Positions 1 to 9,500 of a DNA stretch of 64,000 nucleotides are shown here, in pieces. The DNA comes from Pelomonas sp. CA6 (GTDB taxonomy: Bacteria; Pseudomonadota; Gammaproteobacteria; Burkholderiales; Burkholderiaceae_C): NCBI RefSeq assembly GCF_022549225.1, contig NZ_JAKZFD010000002.1, positions 124,001 through 188,000 of the forward strand. Direction: 5' to 3'. The first letter of the stretch is position 1. Every line of letters begins with the position of its first letter. Below the pieces are notes generated by a model. The model made no database searches. It had not been told where the DNA came from and saw only the letters and a program-made list of their open reading frames with translations. The translations under genes were made by a program, and so were the position numbers.

Positions 1-819
1 GGTTTCGCCGCGCTCCAGGTTCAGCTCGGCGACGACGCGGTTCCAGCTGCGCGACAGCGGCAGCGCGCGGCCGTTGGACTGGTGATTCAGGCTCAGGCTG
101 GCCAGGCGCGCGCGCCAGCCCAGCAGCTCGATGTCGGTGCGCAGCGCGCCGATCAGCTCGGGCTCATAGTTGGTCTCGCGGAAGGGCCGCGAGATCGCCG
201 CGTTGTAGACCTGCCAGCGTGAACTCTGCGTGTACGCGCCCCAGACCGACAGCGGACCGTTGTCGGCCATGCCCCACAGGCGCGACTTGAAGCTGATCTG
301 GAACTTGGCCTCGGCATGGTTCAGGCCCTGCGCCTCGTCCACCTGGTGGCCCGGCGACGGCGAGGACGGCTTGTCGTTGACCTTGGGGGACCAGGTGATG
401 GGCAGCAGGTAGACCGGCTTGTAGGGGCGCGGCAGGAAGTTGGCGAGCCGGTAGCGCGGCTCCAGCTCCCAGCGCTCGTCCAGCGTGGAGCCGAGCACGG
501 CGCGGCGCGTGGCCTCGCCGGATTCGCGCGCCGGATCGGCTTCGGCCTGCGCATCGCTGCGCCGCGCCTCGGCCAGGCCGCGCACCGCCGGCGGCAGCGC
601 CGCGTCGGCCGGCAGCGGCGCCGGCGTGGGCACGCGCCGGTGCAGCTGGTCGTAGCAGGCCAGGCGCTTGGCGTCGTCGGTCTCGGTGGTGCAGGCACTG
701 ATCTGCGCGGGCATCAGCAGCACCGGATCCTGGGCGCGGGCGGCCGGCAGCAGCCCGGCCAGCGCCAGGGCCGGAATGCTGTGGCGCCAGGTCGGGGCGC
801 GGGCGTGGGAAGAAGACAT
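1..819 (-). CDS. pldA: Phospholipase A1 (PldA), C-terminal part beyond the window
   Basis: Outer-membrane phospholipase A, which hydrolyses phospholipids that have strayed into the outer leaflet of the outer membrane. The 273 residues visible start at an ATG at 819 and run off the left edge in frame. A signal peptide (about residues 1-30, ending AARAQ) is followed by a variable region and then the barrel start. The family catalytic block NHQSNGR...LSRSWNR is present, with His246, Ser248 and Asn260. The Ser-to-Asn spacing of 12 equals that of the E. coli enzyme (H142, S144, N156). It is divergent from murQ, with the shared intergenic region holding a LysR-type dyad. Identification is firm; only the C-terminal barrel strands are missing. 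Confidence 0.93.
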   Translation of the reverse strand, partial: MSSSHARAPTWRHSIPALALAGLLPAARAQDPVLLMPAQISACTTETDDAKRLACYDQLHRRVPTPAPLPADAALPPAVRGLAEARRSDAQAEADPARESGEATRRAVLGSTLDERWELEPRYRLANFLPRPYKPVYLLPITWSPKVNDKPSSPSPGHQVDEAQGLNHAEAKFQISFKSRLWGMADNGPLSVWGAYTQSSRWQVYNAAISRPFRETNYEPELIGALRTDIELLGWRARLASLSLNHQSNGRALPLSRSWNRVVAELNLERGET

Positions 820-923
820 GGATGGGGTCGGAAGCCGAAGGATTGCGGCCACTGTAGCCGCAGCCCGCGCCGCCCCGCCCGCGCGCATAGCGCCCAGAAG
901 CCGCCAGGGTCGGACGCGGCGGA

Positions 924-940
924 TTAACCACGGGTTATGC
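924..940. promoter_or_regulatory. LysR-type operator dyad A, upstream of murQ
   Basis: TTAAC-N5-GTTAT inverted repeat fitting the LysR box T-N11-A (T925 to A937). The extended right half GGGTTATGCATGCG (932-945) matches 13 of 14 positions of the reverse complement of the site before the LysR gene (12015-12029). It lies between divergent pldA and murQ, about 90 bases before the murQ start. Binding by the window's LysR protein is inferred. Confidence 0.55.
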
Positions 941-1025
941 ATGCGACCGTCGCTTTCATTGGCCGGCCATGGACGCGCCCCCTAGAGTCGTCCATCCTTT
1001 GCGGACCTCCGTTCATCGCCTGACC

Positions 1026-1910
1026 ATGCTTCGTACCGAATCGCCCCACTCCCAGCACCCGGACCTGGATCTCTATGACAGCGCCGAGCTGGTGGAGGTG
1101 CTGGTGGCCGACCAGCTGGAGGCGGTGCGCGCGGCGCAGAAGGCCGTGCCGGCGCTGGCCGCCGCGGTGGAGGCGGCACTGCCGCGCATCGCCGCCGGCG
1201 GGCGGCTGCTGTACAGCGGCGCCGGCACCTCGGGCCGGCTGGGCGTGCTGGACAGCGTGGAGCTCTACCCCACCTTCTCGTGGCCGCGCGAGCGCGCGGT
1301 GGCGCGGCTGGCCGGCGGCGAGGCGGCGATGTTCGTCGCCGTCGAAGGCGCGGAGGACGACCGCGAACAGGGCGCGCGCGATCTGCAGGCGCTGGAGCCC
1401 GGCCCCGACGACGTATTGCTGGCACTGGCCGCGTCCGGCGGCACACCCTATGTGCTGGGCGCGCTGGACGCCGCCCGCGCCGCCGGCACGCTGAGCGTGG
1501 GCCTGGCCAACAACCCCGGCGCGCCGGTGCTGGCGGCGGCGGACCACGCCATCCTGCTGGACACCGGCCCCGAGCTGATCTCCGGCAGCACCCGGCTCAA
1601 GGCCGGCACGGCGCAGAAGATCGCGCTGAACAGCTTCTCCAGCAGCCTGATGGTCCGGCTCAACAAGGTCTACGGCAACCTGATGGTGGACCTCAAGGCC
1701 ACCAACGCCAAGCTGGTGCGGCGCGCCGTCGCGCTGACCATGCGCGCCTCCGGTGCCGACGAGGCCGCCGCGCGCGCCGCGCTGGAACAGTGCGGCTTCC
1801 ATGTGAAGGTGGCGGTGCTGATGCTGCTGCGCGAGCTGGACGCGGACGGCGCACGCGCGCGCCTGGACGCGGTGGACGGCAGCGTGCGCCGCGCGCTGGC
1901 CGCCGGCTGA
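1026..1910 (+). CDS. murQ: N-acetylmuramic acid 6-phosphate etherase (MurQ)
   Basis: Cytosolic lyase-type etherase that removes the lactyl ether of MurNAc-6-phosphate, giving GlcNAc-6-phosphate and D-lactate. The SIS-fold signature SGAGTSGRLGVLD (residues 64-76) is followed by Glu79 (in VELYPTF) and Glu107 (in VAVEGAEDD), matching the catalytic Glu83 and Glu114 of E. coli MurQ. The sequence VELYPTFSW replaces the more usual SECPPTFG but keeps the Glu. The ATG at 1026 gives 294 residues, the family size; the in-frame ATG at 969 would add an uncharacteristic extension. It opens a forward operon with the AmpG-like permease. No PTS gene is visible, so MurNAc-6-P would have to come from a kinase, and the BadF kinase at 10181 is the obvious candidate. 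Confidence 0.95.
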   Translation: MLRTESPHSQHPDLDLYDSAELVEVLVADQLEAVRAAQKAVPALAAAVEAALPRIAAGGRLLYSGAGTSGRLGVLDSVELYPTFSWPRERAVARLAGGEAAMFVAVEGAEDDREQGARDLQALEPGPDDVLLALAASGGTPYVLGALDAARAAGTLSVGLANNPGAPVLAAADHAILLDTGPELISGSTRLKAGTAQKIALNSFSSSLMVRLNKVYGNLMVDLKATNAKLVRRAVALTMRASGADEAAARAALEQCGFHVKVAVLMLLRELDADGARARLDAVDGSVRRALAAG

Positions 1911-1965
1911 CGCGCCGCCCCACGCCCGGCCACGGCCCCGGCCCGAAAGCCGCGACACTGCGACC

Positions 1966-3300
1966 ATGCTGAGCCCCTCCCGCAAGCCCGGCCCCTGGGC
2001 CTGGGTCCCCACCCTTTACTTCGCCCAGGGCCTGCCCTATGTGGTCGTGATGACGCTGTCGGTCATCATGTACAAGAACCTGGGGGTCTCCAACGCCGAG
2101 ATGGCGCTTTACACCAGCTGGCTCTACCTGCCCTGGGTGATCAAGCCGCTGTGGTCGCCGCTGGTGGAGATGCTGGGCACCAAGCGGCTGTGGATCGTCG
2201 TGCTGCAGTTCGTCGTCGGCGCGGCGCTGGCCATGGTGGCGCTGACGCTGCCGGCGCCGCGCTTCTTCCAGCTCTCGCTGGCGGTGTTCTGGCTGATGGC
2301 CTTCGCGTCCGCGTCGCACGACATCGCGGCCGACGGCTTCTACCTGCTGGCGCTGCAGAAGCACCAGCAGGCCGCCTTCGTCGGCGTGCGCTCCACCTTC
2401 TACCGCCTCGCCAACATTGGCGGCCAGGGCGGGCTGGTCTGGCTGGCCGGCGAGCTGCAGGAACGCTCCGGCAGCTGGGTGCTGGCCTGGCAGGGCGTGC
2501 TGGCCGCGCTGGGCGCGTTTTTCGTGTTCATCGCCGCCTACCATCTGTGGCGGCTGCCGCGGCCGGCGCAGGACCATGCGGCGCCGCCCGAGGCCAACCC
2601 CTGGCGCAGCTTCATGGCCGTGTTCGCGGCCTATTTCCGCCAGCCCGGCCTGGCGGTGATCCTGGCCTTCCTGCTGCTGTACCGCTTCCCCGAGGCCCAG
2701 CTGCTGAAGCTGGCCACGCCCTTCCTGATGGACCGCGTGGAGGTCGGCGGGCTGGGGCTCAGCAACAAGGCGGTGGGCCTGGCCTATGGCACGGTGGGGC
2801 TGAGCGCGCTGACGCTGGGCGGGCTGCTGGGCGGCTGGATCATCTCGCGCCTGGGGCTGAAGAAGGTGCTGTGGCCGCTGGTGCTGGCCATGCACCTGCC
2901 CAACGTGGTCTTTCTCGCGATGGCCTGGGCGCACCCGGGCAGCCTGTGGTGGGTCAGCGCGGCGCTGGCGGTCGAGCAGTTCGGCTACGGGCTGGGGTTC
3001 ACGGCGTATCTGATGTACATGATCCTGGTGGCCGAGGGCCGCGCCGGACTGCGTCCGGGCGAGCCCGGGCCGGCCGGCGAATCGCCCTACAAGACCGCGC
3101 ACTACGCCATCTGCACCGGCTTCATGGCGCTGGGCATGATGCTGCCGGGCATGTGGAGCGGCTGGCTGCAGCAGCAGCTGGGCTATCTGCACTTCTTCGC
3201 CTGGATCCTGCTGTGCACCCTGCCCTCGCTGGCGGTGACCGCGCTGATCCGCGTGCCCGAGGGCTTCGGGCGCAAGCAGGCCCGGGAGGACGCGGCGTGA
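1966..3300 (+). CDS. AmpG-like MFS permease for muropeptides/amino sugars
   Basis: Inner-membrane major facilitator of 444 residues with about 12 hydrophobic segments. The start (YFAQGLPYVVV, then LYLPWVIKPLWSPLVE) and the run ASHDIAADGFY are hallmarks of the AmpG branch, whose E. coli member imports GlcNAc-anhydroMurNAc peptides into the cytosol. The interdomain loop lies near residues 198-215. The ATG at 1966 is 55 bases after murQ, and its stop overlaps the GTG start of the next gene, indicating translational coupling. The neighbourhood (murQ, amidase, L,D-carboxypeptidases) supports cell-wall fragments as substrate. Related permeases in GlcNAc loci carry simple amino sugars, so substrate size is not settled. 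Confidence 0.85.
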   Translation: MLSPSRKPGPWAWVPTLYFAQGLPYVVVMTLSVIMYKNLGVSNAEMALYTSWLYLPWVIKPLWSPLVEMLGTKRLWIVVLQFVVGAALAMVALTLPAPRFFQLSLAVFWLMAFASASHDIAADGFYLLALQKHQQAAFVGVRSTFYRLANIGGQGGLVWLAGELQERSGSWVLAWQGVLAALGAFFVFIAAYHLWRLPRPAQDHAAPPEANPWRSFMAVFAAYFRQPGLAVILAFLLLYRFPEAQLLKLATPFLMDRVEVGGLGLSNKAVGLAYGTVGLSALTLGGLLGGWIISRLGLKKVLWPLVLAMHLPNVVFLAMAWAHPGSLWWVSAALAVEQFGYGLGFTAYLMYMILVAEGRAGLRPGEPGPAGESPYKTAHYAICTGFMALGMMLPGMWSGWLQQQLGYLHFFAWILLCTLPSLAVTALIRVPEGFGRKQAREDAA

Positions 3301-4436
3301 GGGCCGCGCCGCGGCTGCTGTCGCTGGACGCCTTCCGCGGCTTCACCATCGCCGCGATGCTGCTGGTCAACAATCCCGGCAGCTGGTCGGCGATGTATGC
3401 GCCGCTGGGCCATGCCGAGTGGCATGGCTGGACTTTCACCGACTGGGTTTTTCCCTTCTTCGTGCTCATCAGCGGCATCTCGATGAGCTTCAGCCTGGCG
3501 CGGCGCCGCCAGGCCCTGGACGACCGCCGCGCGCTGCTGCTGCAGTTCTGGCGCCGCGGCGCGACGCTGGTGGCGCTGGGACTGCTGCTCAACCTGATCC
3601 CGAGCTTTGACTGGGCGCATCTGCGCATCCCCGGCGTGCTGCAGCGCCTGGGCCTGCTGGCGATGCTGGCAGCGCCGCTGGCGCTGTATGCGTCCTGGCG
3701 CGCCCAGCTGGGCTGGATGCTGGGCCTGCTCGTCGGCTACACGGTGCTGCAGCTGTGCGTGCCGGTGCCGGACGCGCAGGGGCGCTGGCACTGGGGCTCG
3801 CTGCAGCCGGGCGAGGACGTCGGCGCCTGGCTGGACCGGCAGCTGCTGGGCGGCCATCTGTGGGCCAAGAGTCGCAACTGGGACCCGGAGGGCCTGCTGA
3901 GCACCCTGCCCGCGCTGGCCAGCCAGATCGCCGGGCTGTTGACCGGGCGCTGGCTGGCGCAGCCGCGCGATCCCGGCGAGAAGAGCATGTGGCTGGTGCT
4001 GGCGGGACTGGCCTGCCTGTGGGTCGCCGAGCTGCTGCACGCCTGGAGCATGCCCATCAACAAGAGCCTGTGGACACCGGCCTATGTGTTCATGAGCACG
4101 GGCTGGGGGCTGCTGCTGTTCGCCGTCTTCCACTGGCTGCTCGACGCGGTCCCGCTGCCGCTGCTGCGCGCGCGCTGCGCCCGCCTCGCGCGGCCGTTGG
4201 TGCAGATGGGCATGAACGCGCTGTTCCTCTTCGTCGTCTCGGGCCTGGTGGCCAAGCTGCTGGGCGCTGCACGGCTGGCCGATGGCCGCAGCTGGAAGCA
4301 GGGGCTGGTCGACCCGATACAGTCGCTGGGTCTGGACCCGCGCCTGGCCTCCTTGCTGTACGCGCTGGGTTTCCTGCTGTGCTTCTGGCTGCTGGCGCGC
4401 GCGATGTGGCGCCGCGGCTGGTTCGTGAAGGTCTGA
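3297..4436 (+). CDS. nagX: NagX-like membrane acyltransferase (HGSNAT/DUF5009 family)
   Basis: Polytopic membrane protein of 379 residues resembling bacterial NagX and the transmembrane part of heparan-alpha-glucosaminide N-acetyltransferase. Family features are LLSLDAFRGFTIA (residues 7-19), NNPGSW, and HAEWHGWTFTDWVFPFF with the conserved His. NagX genes occur in GlcNAc utilisation loci of Xanthomonas and Shewanella; their exact reaction is not established, but acetyl transfer to amino sugars is the family expectation. The GTG at 3297 overlaps the preceding stop (GTGA). An upstream in-frame reading frame reaches back to 2151 but is antiphase to the permease. The GHL10 gene starts 4 bases after its stop. 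Confidence 0.82.
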   Translation: MRAAPRLLSLDAFRGFTIAAMLLVNNPGSWSAMYAPLGHAEWHGWTFTDWVFPFFVLISGISMSFSLARRRQALDDRRALLLQFWRRGATLVALGLLLNLIPSFDWAHLRIPGVLQRLGLLAMLAAPLALYASWRAQLGWMLGLLVGYTVLQLCVPVPDAQGRWHWGSLQPGEDVGAWLDRQLLGGHLWAKSRNWDPEGLLSTLPALASQIAGLLTGRWLAQPRDPGEKSMWLVLAGLACLWVAELLHAWSMPINKSLWTPAYVFMSTGWGLLLFAVFHWLLDAVPLPLLRARCARLARPLVQMGMNALFLFVVSGLVAKLLGAARLADGRSWKQGLVDPIQSLGLDPRLASLLYALGFLLCFWLLARAMWRRGWFVKV

Positions 4437-4440
4437 TCCG

Positions 4441-5961
4441 ATGAAGATGCAACGCCGCCTGATCCTGGCCGGCTCCGGTGCCGCCCTGCTGGGCAGTTCC
4501 GGCTGTGCCCACTGGTTCTCGCCCAGCTGGGTGGAAGCGCCCGAGCTGGCCGCGCTGGCGCCGCCGGCACCGCGCGAGTTCCGCGCCGCCTGGGTGGCCA
4601 CGGTGGCCAACATCGACTGGCCCAGCCAGCCCGGCCTGCCGCGCGACACCCAGATCGCGCAGATGCACGCCATCCTGGACCGCGCACGTGACCTGAAGCT
4701 CAATGCCATCGTGCTGCAGGTGCGCACCAGCGCGGACGCGCTGTACCGCTCCGCGCTGGAGCCCTGGAGCGAGTACCTCAGCGGCACCCAGGGCCAGGAC
4801 CCCGGCTACGACCCGCTGGCGCTGTGGGTGGACGAGGCCCATGCGCGCGGGCTGGAGCTGCATGCCTGGTTCAACCCCTACCGCGCGCGCCAGAGCGGCG
4901 CCCGCTCCGCGCCGGCCGACACCCACCTGAGCCGCAGCCGCCCCGACTGGGTGCGCCGCTACGGTGACCAGTTGTGGATCGACCCGGGCGAGCCCGAGGC
5001 CGCCGAGCATTCGCTGCGCGTGTTCGAGGACGTGCTGCGCCGCTACGACATCGACGGCCTGCACATCGACGACTACTTCTACCCCTACCCGGTCAACGAC
5101 CCGGCGAGCAAGCAGGAAATCGACTTCCCCGACGGCCCGTCCTGGGAGCGCTACCAGGCCGGTGGCGGCACGCTCGCGCGCGCCGACTGGCGGCGCCAGA
5201 ACGTGGACCAGCTGGTGCGCCGCCTGTACGAGCTGGTGCGGCGCGTGCGGCCGGACGTGCAGCTGGGCATCAGCCCCTTCGGCCTGCCACGGCCGGACCG
5301 GCGCCCGGCGGGCATCAGCGGCTTCTCGCAGTACGACAAGCTCTACGCCCATGTGGAGCACTGGCTGGCCCAGGGCTGGCTGGACTACCTGGCGCCCCAG
5401 CTCTACTGGCCGCGCGAGCAGGCCGCGCAGGCCTTCGAGCCGCTGCTGCTGGCCTGGCAGCAGCTCAATCCGCAGGGCCGCCATGTCTGGCCCGGCCTCT
5501 ACACCAGCCGCATCACCGACAAGCCGGATTCCTGGATACCCCAGGAGATCGTCGAGCAGATCGCCGTCACCCGCCGCCATGGCGCCGCCGGCCATCTGCA
5601 CTTCAGCATGGTGGCGCTGCAGCAGAACCGGCGCGGCATCGGCGAGGCACTGGGCCCGGCCTACGCCGGAGCGGCCCTGCCGCCGGCCACACCCTGGCTG
5701 CAGCAACCGCCCTGCGCGCCGCTGCGCGCGCGGCTGGAAGGCCAGAGCCTGCGCTGGACCGTGATCCAGGGCCAGGCGCCGCGCCGGCTCGCGCTGTGGG
5801 TGCACCGCGACGGCGCGTGGCAGTTCCACTTGCATCCGGCGCAGCGCCCCTTCGCGGTGGATGCAGCGCGCGACCGCGCGGTCGTCGCCGCCGGTCTCAA
5901 CGCCGCCGGAGAAGAGGGACCGCGACTGGCGCTGCAGCCGCGCGGCGGCGCCGGACTGTAG
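4441..5961 (+). CDS. Lipoprotein glycosyl hydrolase of the GHL10/DUF187 family (DigH-like)
   Basis: 506 residues. The signal peptide ends in a lipobox LGSSGC, with Cys22 as the lipidation site. The catalytic TIM-barrel domain begins at REFRAAWVATVANIDWP (about residue 44) and contains DGLHIDDYFYPYP (205-217) with the conserved acidic pair. The last roughly 100 residues form a beta-rich C-terminal domain. E. coli DigH, of this family, cleaves peptide-free (denuded) peptidoglycan glycan strands. In this operon the enzyme would process wall glycan in the periplasm or on the outer membrane before uptake. Sorting after the Cys (+2 Ala) favours the outer membrane. Family assignment is firm; substrate is inferred from context. 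Confidence 0.85.
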   Translation: MKMQRRLILAGSGAALLGSSGCAHWFSPSWVEAPELAALAPPAPREFRAAWVATVANIDWPSQPGLPRDTQIAQMHAILDRARDLKLNAIVLQVRTSADALYRSALEPWSEYLSGTQGQDPGYDPLALWVDEAHARGLELHAWFNPYRARQSGARSAPADTHLSRSRPDWVRRYGDQLWIDPGEPEAAEHSLRVFEDVLRRYDIDGLHIDDYFYPYPVNDPASKQEIDFPDGPSWERYQAGGGTLARADWRRQNVDQLVRRLYELVRRVRPDVQLGISPFGLPRPDRRPAGISGFSQYDKLYAHVEHWLAQGWLDYLAPQLYWPREQAAQAFEPLLLAWQQLNPQGRHVWPGLYTSRITDKPDSWIPQEIVEQIAVTRRHGAAGHLHFSMVALQQNRRGIGEALGPAYAGAALPPATPWLQQPPCAPLRARLEGQSLRWTVIQGQAPRRLALWVHRDGAWQFHLHPAQRPFAVDAARDRAVVAAGLNAAGEEGPRLALQPRGGAGL

Positions 5962-6078
5962 ATTCCGCGCAACGTTGGACGACCGCTGGGGCGGCCTGAG
6001 AACCCAGTAAAAACCCTAGGCCACGACCTGTTCCGCCCGAGCCATCCGGCCTGGCGAACCCAGCCTCCCGGCCTCGCC

Positions 6079-6106
6079 GTCCAGCTGCTCAGGCTGGCAG
6101 CTGGAC
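6079..6106. repeat. Perfect 10-bp inverted repeat (hairpin) after the murQ operon
   Basis: GTCCAGCTGC (6079-6088) and GCAGCTGGAC (6097-6106) pair perfectly around an 8-base loop. It lies 117 bases after the GHL10 stop, in the 563-base gap before the TonB receptor. No T-run follows, so it is not a standard intrinsic terminator. It may stabilise or end the upstream mRNA with Rho. Confidence 0.5.
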
Positions 6107-6199
6107 CCGCCCGATCCGGCTGTCTCCCTGCAGTCACAGGCCGTCACAATTCCTCAATACGCGCCGGTCAGACTGCCGCTGGGCTTGTGGGCGCGGGCA

Positions 6200-6276
6200 A
6201 ATTGCGGCCGCAACGGCCTCGCGCCAGCCCCGGTCGGGGCGACTTGCGGAGCCGTTGGACGGGTTTGGCCGCAATT
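6200..6276. other. Nested long hairpin, candidate structured RNA
   Basis: Three stems nest within 77 bases. The outer stem is AATTGCGGCC (6200-6209) with GGCCGCAATT (6267-6276). The middle stem is CAACGGC (6211-6217) with GCCGTTG (6251-6257). The inner stem is GCCCC (6227-6231) with GGGGC (6236-6240) around a 4-base loop. CGC (220-222) and GCG (246-248) can also pair. It sits about 250 bases before the receptor gene, and no reading frame here looks coding. It could be a leader structure, a small RNA or a DNA-level cruciform; the sequence alone does not decide. Confidence 0.45.
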
Positions 6277-6409
6277 GCTGGCGCCAGGGGTGGCTGGTAG
6301 GCTTCGCGCTGTTTCAGCTGGGCAGGGTGTTTTTGCGCCCTGCGGCAGCCTGTGGGAGAGGTCCTCCCGCCCCCGGTTCCGACATTTTTCCTGGGTCACC
6401 CGTTGCACT

Positions 6410-6453
6410 GTAAAACGTTTGCGGCTTCCTTGACGAAGCGCAAACGGTTGCGC
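6410..6453. promoter_or_regulatory. Two LacI-type operator-like palindromes before the TonB receptor
   Basis: GTAAAACGTTTGC (6410-6422) and GCGCAAACGGTTGCGC (6438-6453) both have the AAAC-G-TTT core with a central CG typical of LacI/GalR operators. The second is palindromic at 7 of 8 half-site positions. Their centres are about 29 bases apart. They end about 70 bases before the receptor ATG. No LacI-family gene is in the window, so the regulator would be encoded elsewhere. Confidence 0.45.
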
Positions 6454-6524
6454 GCCGGGAAGGTCTGGAACCCGCTGACAACGCATTCAAGAAATTTCGG
6501 TCTGTTCTCGCACAGGAGCAAAAG

Positions 6525-9500
6525 ATGAGTAGCAAGGATTGGTTGGGTTTCCACCGCAGCGCGCTGGCGGTTGCGGTCGCCATCGTCGCGGCAGCGCCGG
6601 CGATGGCGCAGAACACCACCTCGGCCATTGGCGGCCGGGTGACGGCGGCGGACGGCAAGCCCGTCGTCGGTGCCACCGTGGTGATCCTGCACAAGGAGTC
6701 CGGTTCCACCAACACCCAGACCACCGACGCCGAAGGCCGCTACAACGCCCGCGGCCTGCGCGTGGGCGGCCCCTACACCATCACGGTGAGCAAGGGCAAT
6801 GACCGCGAGGTGCGCAACGACGTCTACCTGGCCCTGGCCGAAACCCTGAGCCTGGACCTGCGCCTGGGCGCGCAGCAGCTGGCCGCCGTCGAGGTGTCCG
6901 GCAGCAGCGTCGCCAGCAAGTTCAACAGCGGCACCATGGGCGCCGGCACCCAGATCGGCCGCGCCGAACTGGACGCCTACGCGTCCATCGCCCGCAGCCT
7001 GCAGGACTACGCCCGCACCGATCCGCGCCTGGCGCAGACCGACAAGGAGCGCGGCGAGATCTCCGCCGCCGGCCAGAACACGCGCTACAACTCCATCACC
7101 ATCGACGGCGTCGCGATCAACGACACCTTCGGCCTGGAGTCCAACAACCTGCCCACCGCCAAGCAGCCCATCTCCATCGATGCGGTGCAGTCGGTGCAGG
7201 TCAACCTGTCCAACTACGACGTGACCCAGAAGGGTTACACCGGCGCCAACATCAACGCCGTCACCAAGTCGGGCACCAACGAGCTCAAGGGCAGCGTCTA
7301 CTACGTCTACCGCGACGACTCCATGGTGGGCCAGAAGTACGACCGCAAGACGGGCGCCTACTTCGACTACCTGCCCTTCAAGGAAGACACCAAGGGCTTC
7401 ACGCTGGGCGGCCCCATCGTGAAGGACAAGCTGTTCTTCTTCGTGAACTACGAAGAACTGAAGAGCAACCGCGCCCAGCCCGAGTTCGGCCCCATTGGCA
7501 GCGCGCTGCCGGCATCGGCCCACACCCAGAGCAGCATCGACAGCCTGAACAAGATCGCCAAGGAAAAGTACGGCTTCGTGGCCGGCAATCCGCTGGGCGA
7601 CAGCAACCTGACCGTCAAGGACTACCTGGCCAAGCTGGACTGGACGATCAACGACCGCCACCGCGCCAACCTGCGCATCGCGCGCACCGAGCAGTCTGAC
7701 ACCAACAACGGCAGCTTCAGCGGCTATACCGACGCCAACCTGCAGCTGAGCTCGCAGTGGTGGCAGCAGAAGAAGAAGATCGACACCGTGGTGGCCCAGT
7801 GGTTCGCCGACTGGACCGACGACTTCAGCACCGAGTTCAAGGTCTCCACGCGCGACTACAACAGCGTGCCGCTGAACGCCGCCGACCTGCCGGCGATGTC
7901 GCTGCGCATGAGCGGCGCGCTGCCCGACGGCGCCCCCAAGGTCAGCGGCAACCGCTTCCTGAACTTCGGCACCGAGCGCAGCCGCCATTTCAACGTGCTG
8001 GACACCAAGACCATCGACGCCTACCTGGGCGCCACCTGGATCAAGGGCGACCACGAGCTGAAGTTTGGCGGCGACCTGCAGCGCAACAAGGTCTACAACG
8101 CCTTCTTCCAGAACACCAAAGGCAACTACACCTTCGGCTGCGAATCCTCTGTCGCCAGTGGCAAGCCCACCGGCTGGAACTACAACACCCTGCCGGGCGG
8201 TTCGATCGACTGCGCCAAGGCCACCGCAGCCCAGGTCGAGGCCGCCGTGCTGGAGAACTTCCTGCGCGGCCGTCCTTCGTCCTACCAGGTGCAGACCGCC
8301 GCCAACGGCTCCACGTTCGAGAACGGGGCCGCCCGCTGGACGCTGAGCAACGCCGGCCTGTTCCTGCAGGACACCTGGACCGTCAACGACGCGCTGACGC
8401 TGACCGGCGGTTTCCGCGTGGACCGCATGGCCACGGGTGACAAGCCCACCTACAACGCCGCCGCCGCCGCCGCCACCGTGGCCGGCAGCGTCAACGGCAC
8501 CACCGTGGTGCGCAACACCGGCGGTTTCGGTCTGGACAACAGCCAGACCGTGGACGGCGAAACGCTGTTCCAGCCCCGCCTGGGCTTCAACTGGACGCTG
8601 GACAACCGCCGCAATGCCAAGAAGCAGCTGCGCGGTGGCGTGGGCCTGTTCCAGGGCGCGGCGGCCAACGTATGGATCTCCAACCCCTACTCCAACACCG
8701 GCCTGGCCACCGCCTTCTACGGCTGCGGCTCGTCGGGCTTCGCCTCCTGCGATCCGACCAAGGTCGACGGCCTGTTCAATCCCGACCCGAACAAGCAGCC
8801 GACCAACCTGGCCGGCACCCCGGCAGCCAACGTCGACTTCCTGCAGAAGGGCCTGGGCCAGCCGTCGGTCTGGAAGCTGAACCTGGCCTATGACGCCGAG
8901 CTGCCCTGGTACGGCATGGTCTTCGGCGCCGAGTGGATGCACACCCGCGTCAACACCGGCGTTTACTACCAGCACCTGAACCTGGGCGCCGCCACCCGCA
9001 AGGGCCTGGATGGCCGCGACATGTTCTACACGCCGCAGTCTTACACCGACGCCTGCTGGAACCCGAGCGGCAGCCTGGTGACGTCGGGCGCCTGTGCCGG
9101 CGGCCGTGCGCGCGCACTGAGCAACGCCAGCTACAACAACGTCCTGCAGGCCACCAAGACCAAGAAGGGCGACGGCAACACGCTGACGCTGTCGCTGAGC
9201 CGCCCGGCCCGCGACGGCTTCGGCTGGTCGCTGGCCTACACCTACACCGAGGCCACCGAAGTGAGCCCGCTGACCTCCTCGGTCTCGAACTCCAACTTCG
9301 AATCGCGTTCGATCTACAACCCCAACGAGGACGTGGCCGCCAACTCGGCCTACCTGATCCGCGACCGCATCTCGGCCTCGTTCAACTGGTCCAAGGCCTT
9401 CATCAGCAACTACCGCACCACGGTGGGTCTGTTCTACGAAGGCCGCCGCGGCAAGCCCTACAGCTGGACCTATCTGAACGACATGAACGGCGATGGCGTC

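Noticed and set aside
2151-3296. N-terminal extension of the NagX-like protein
   Set aside because: It lies out of phase under the AmpG-like permease gene; the GTG at 3297 gives the family-typical start.
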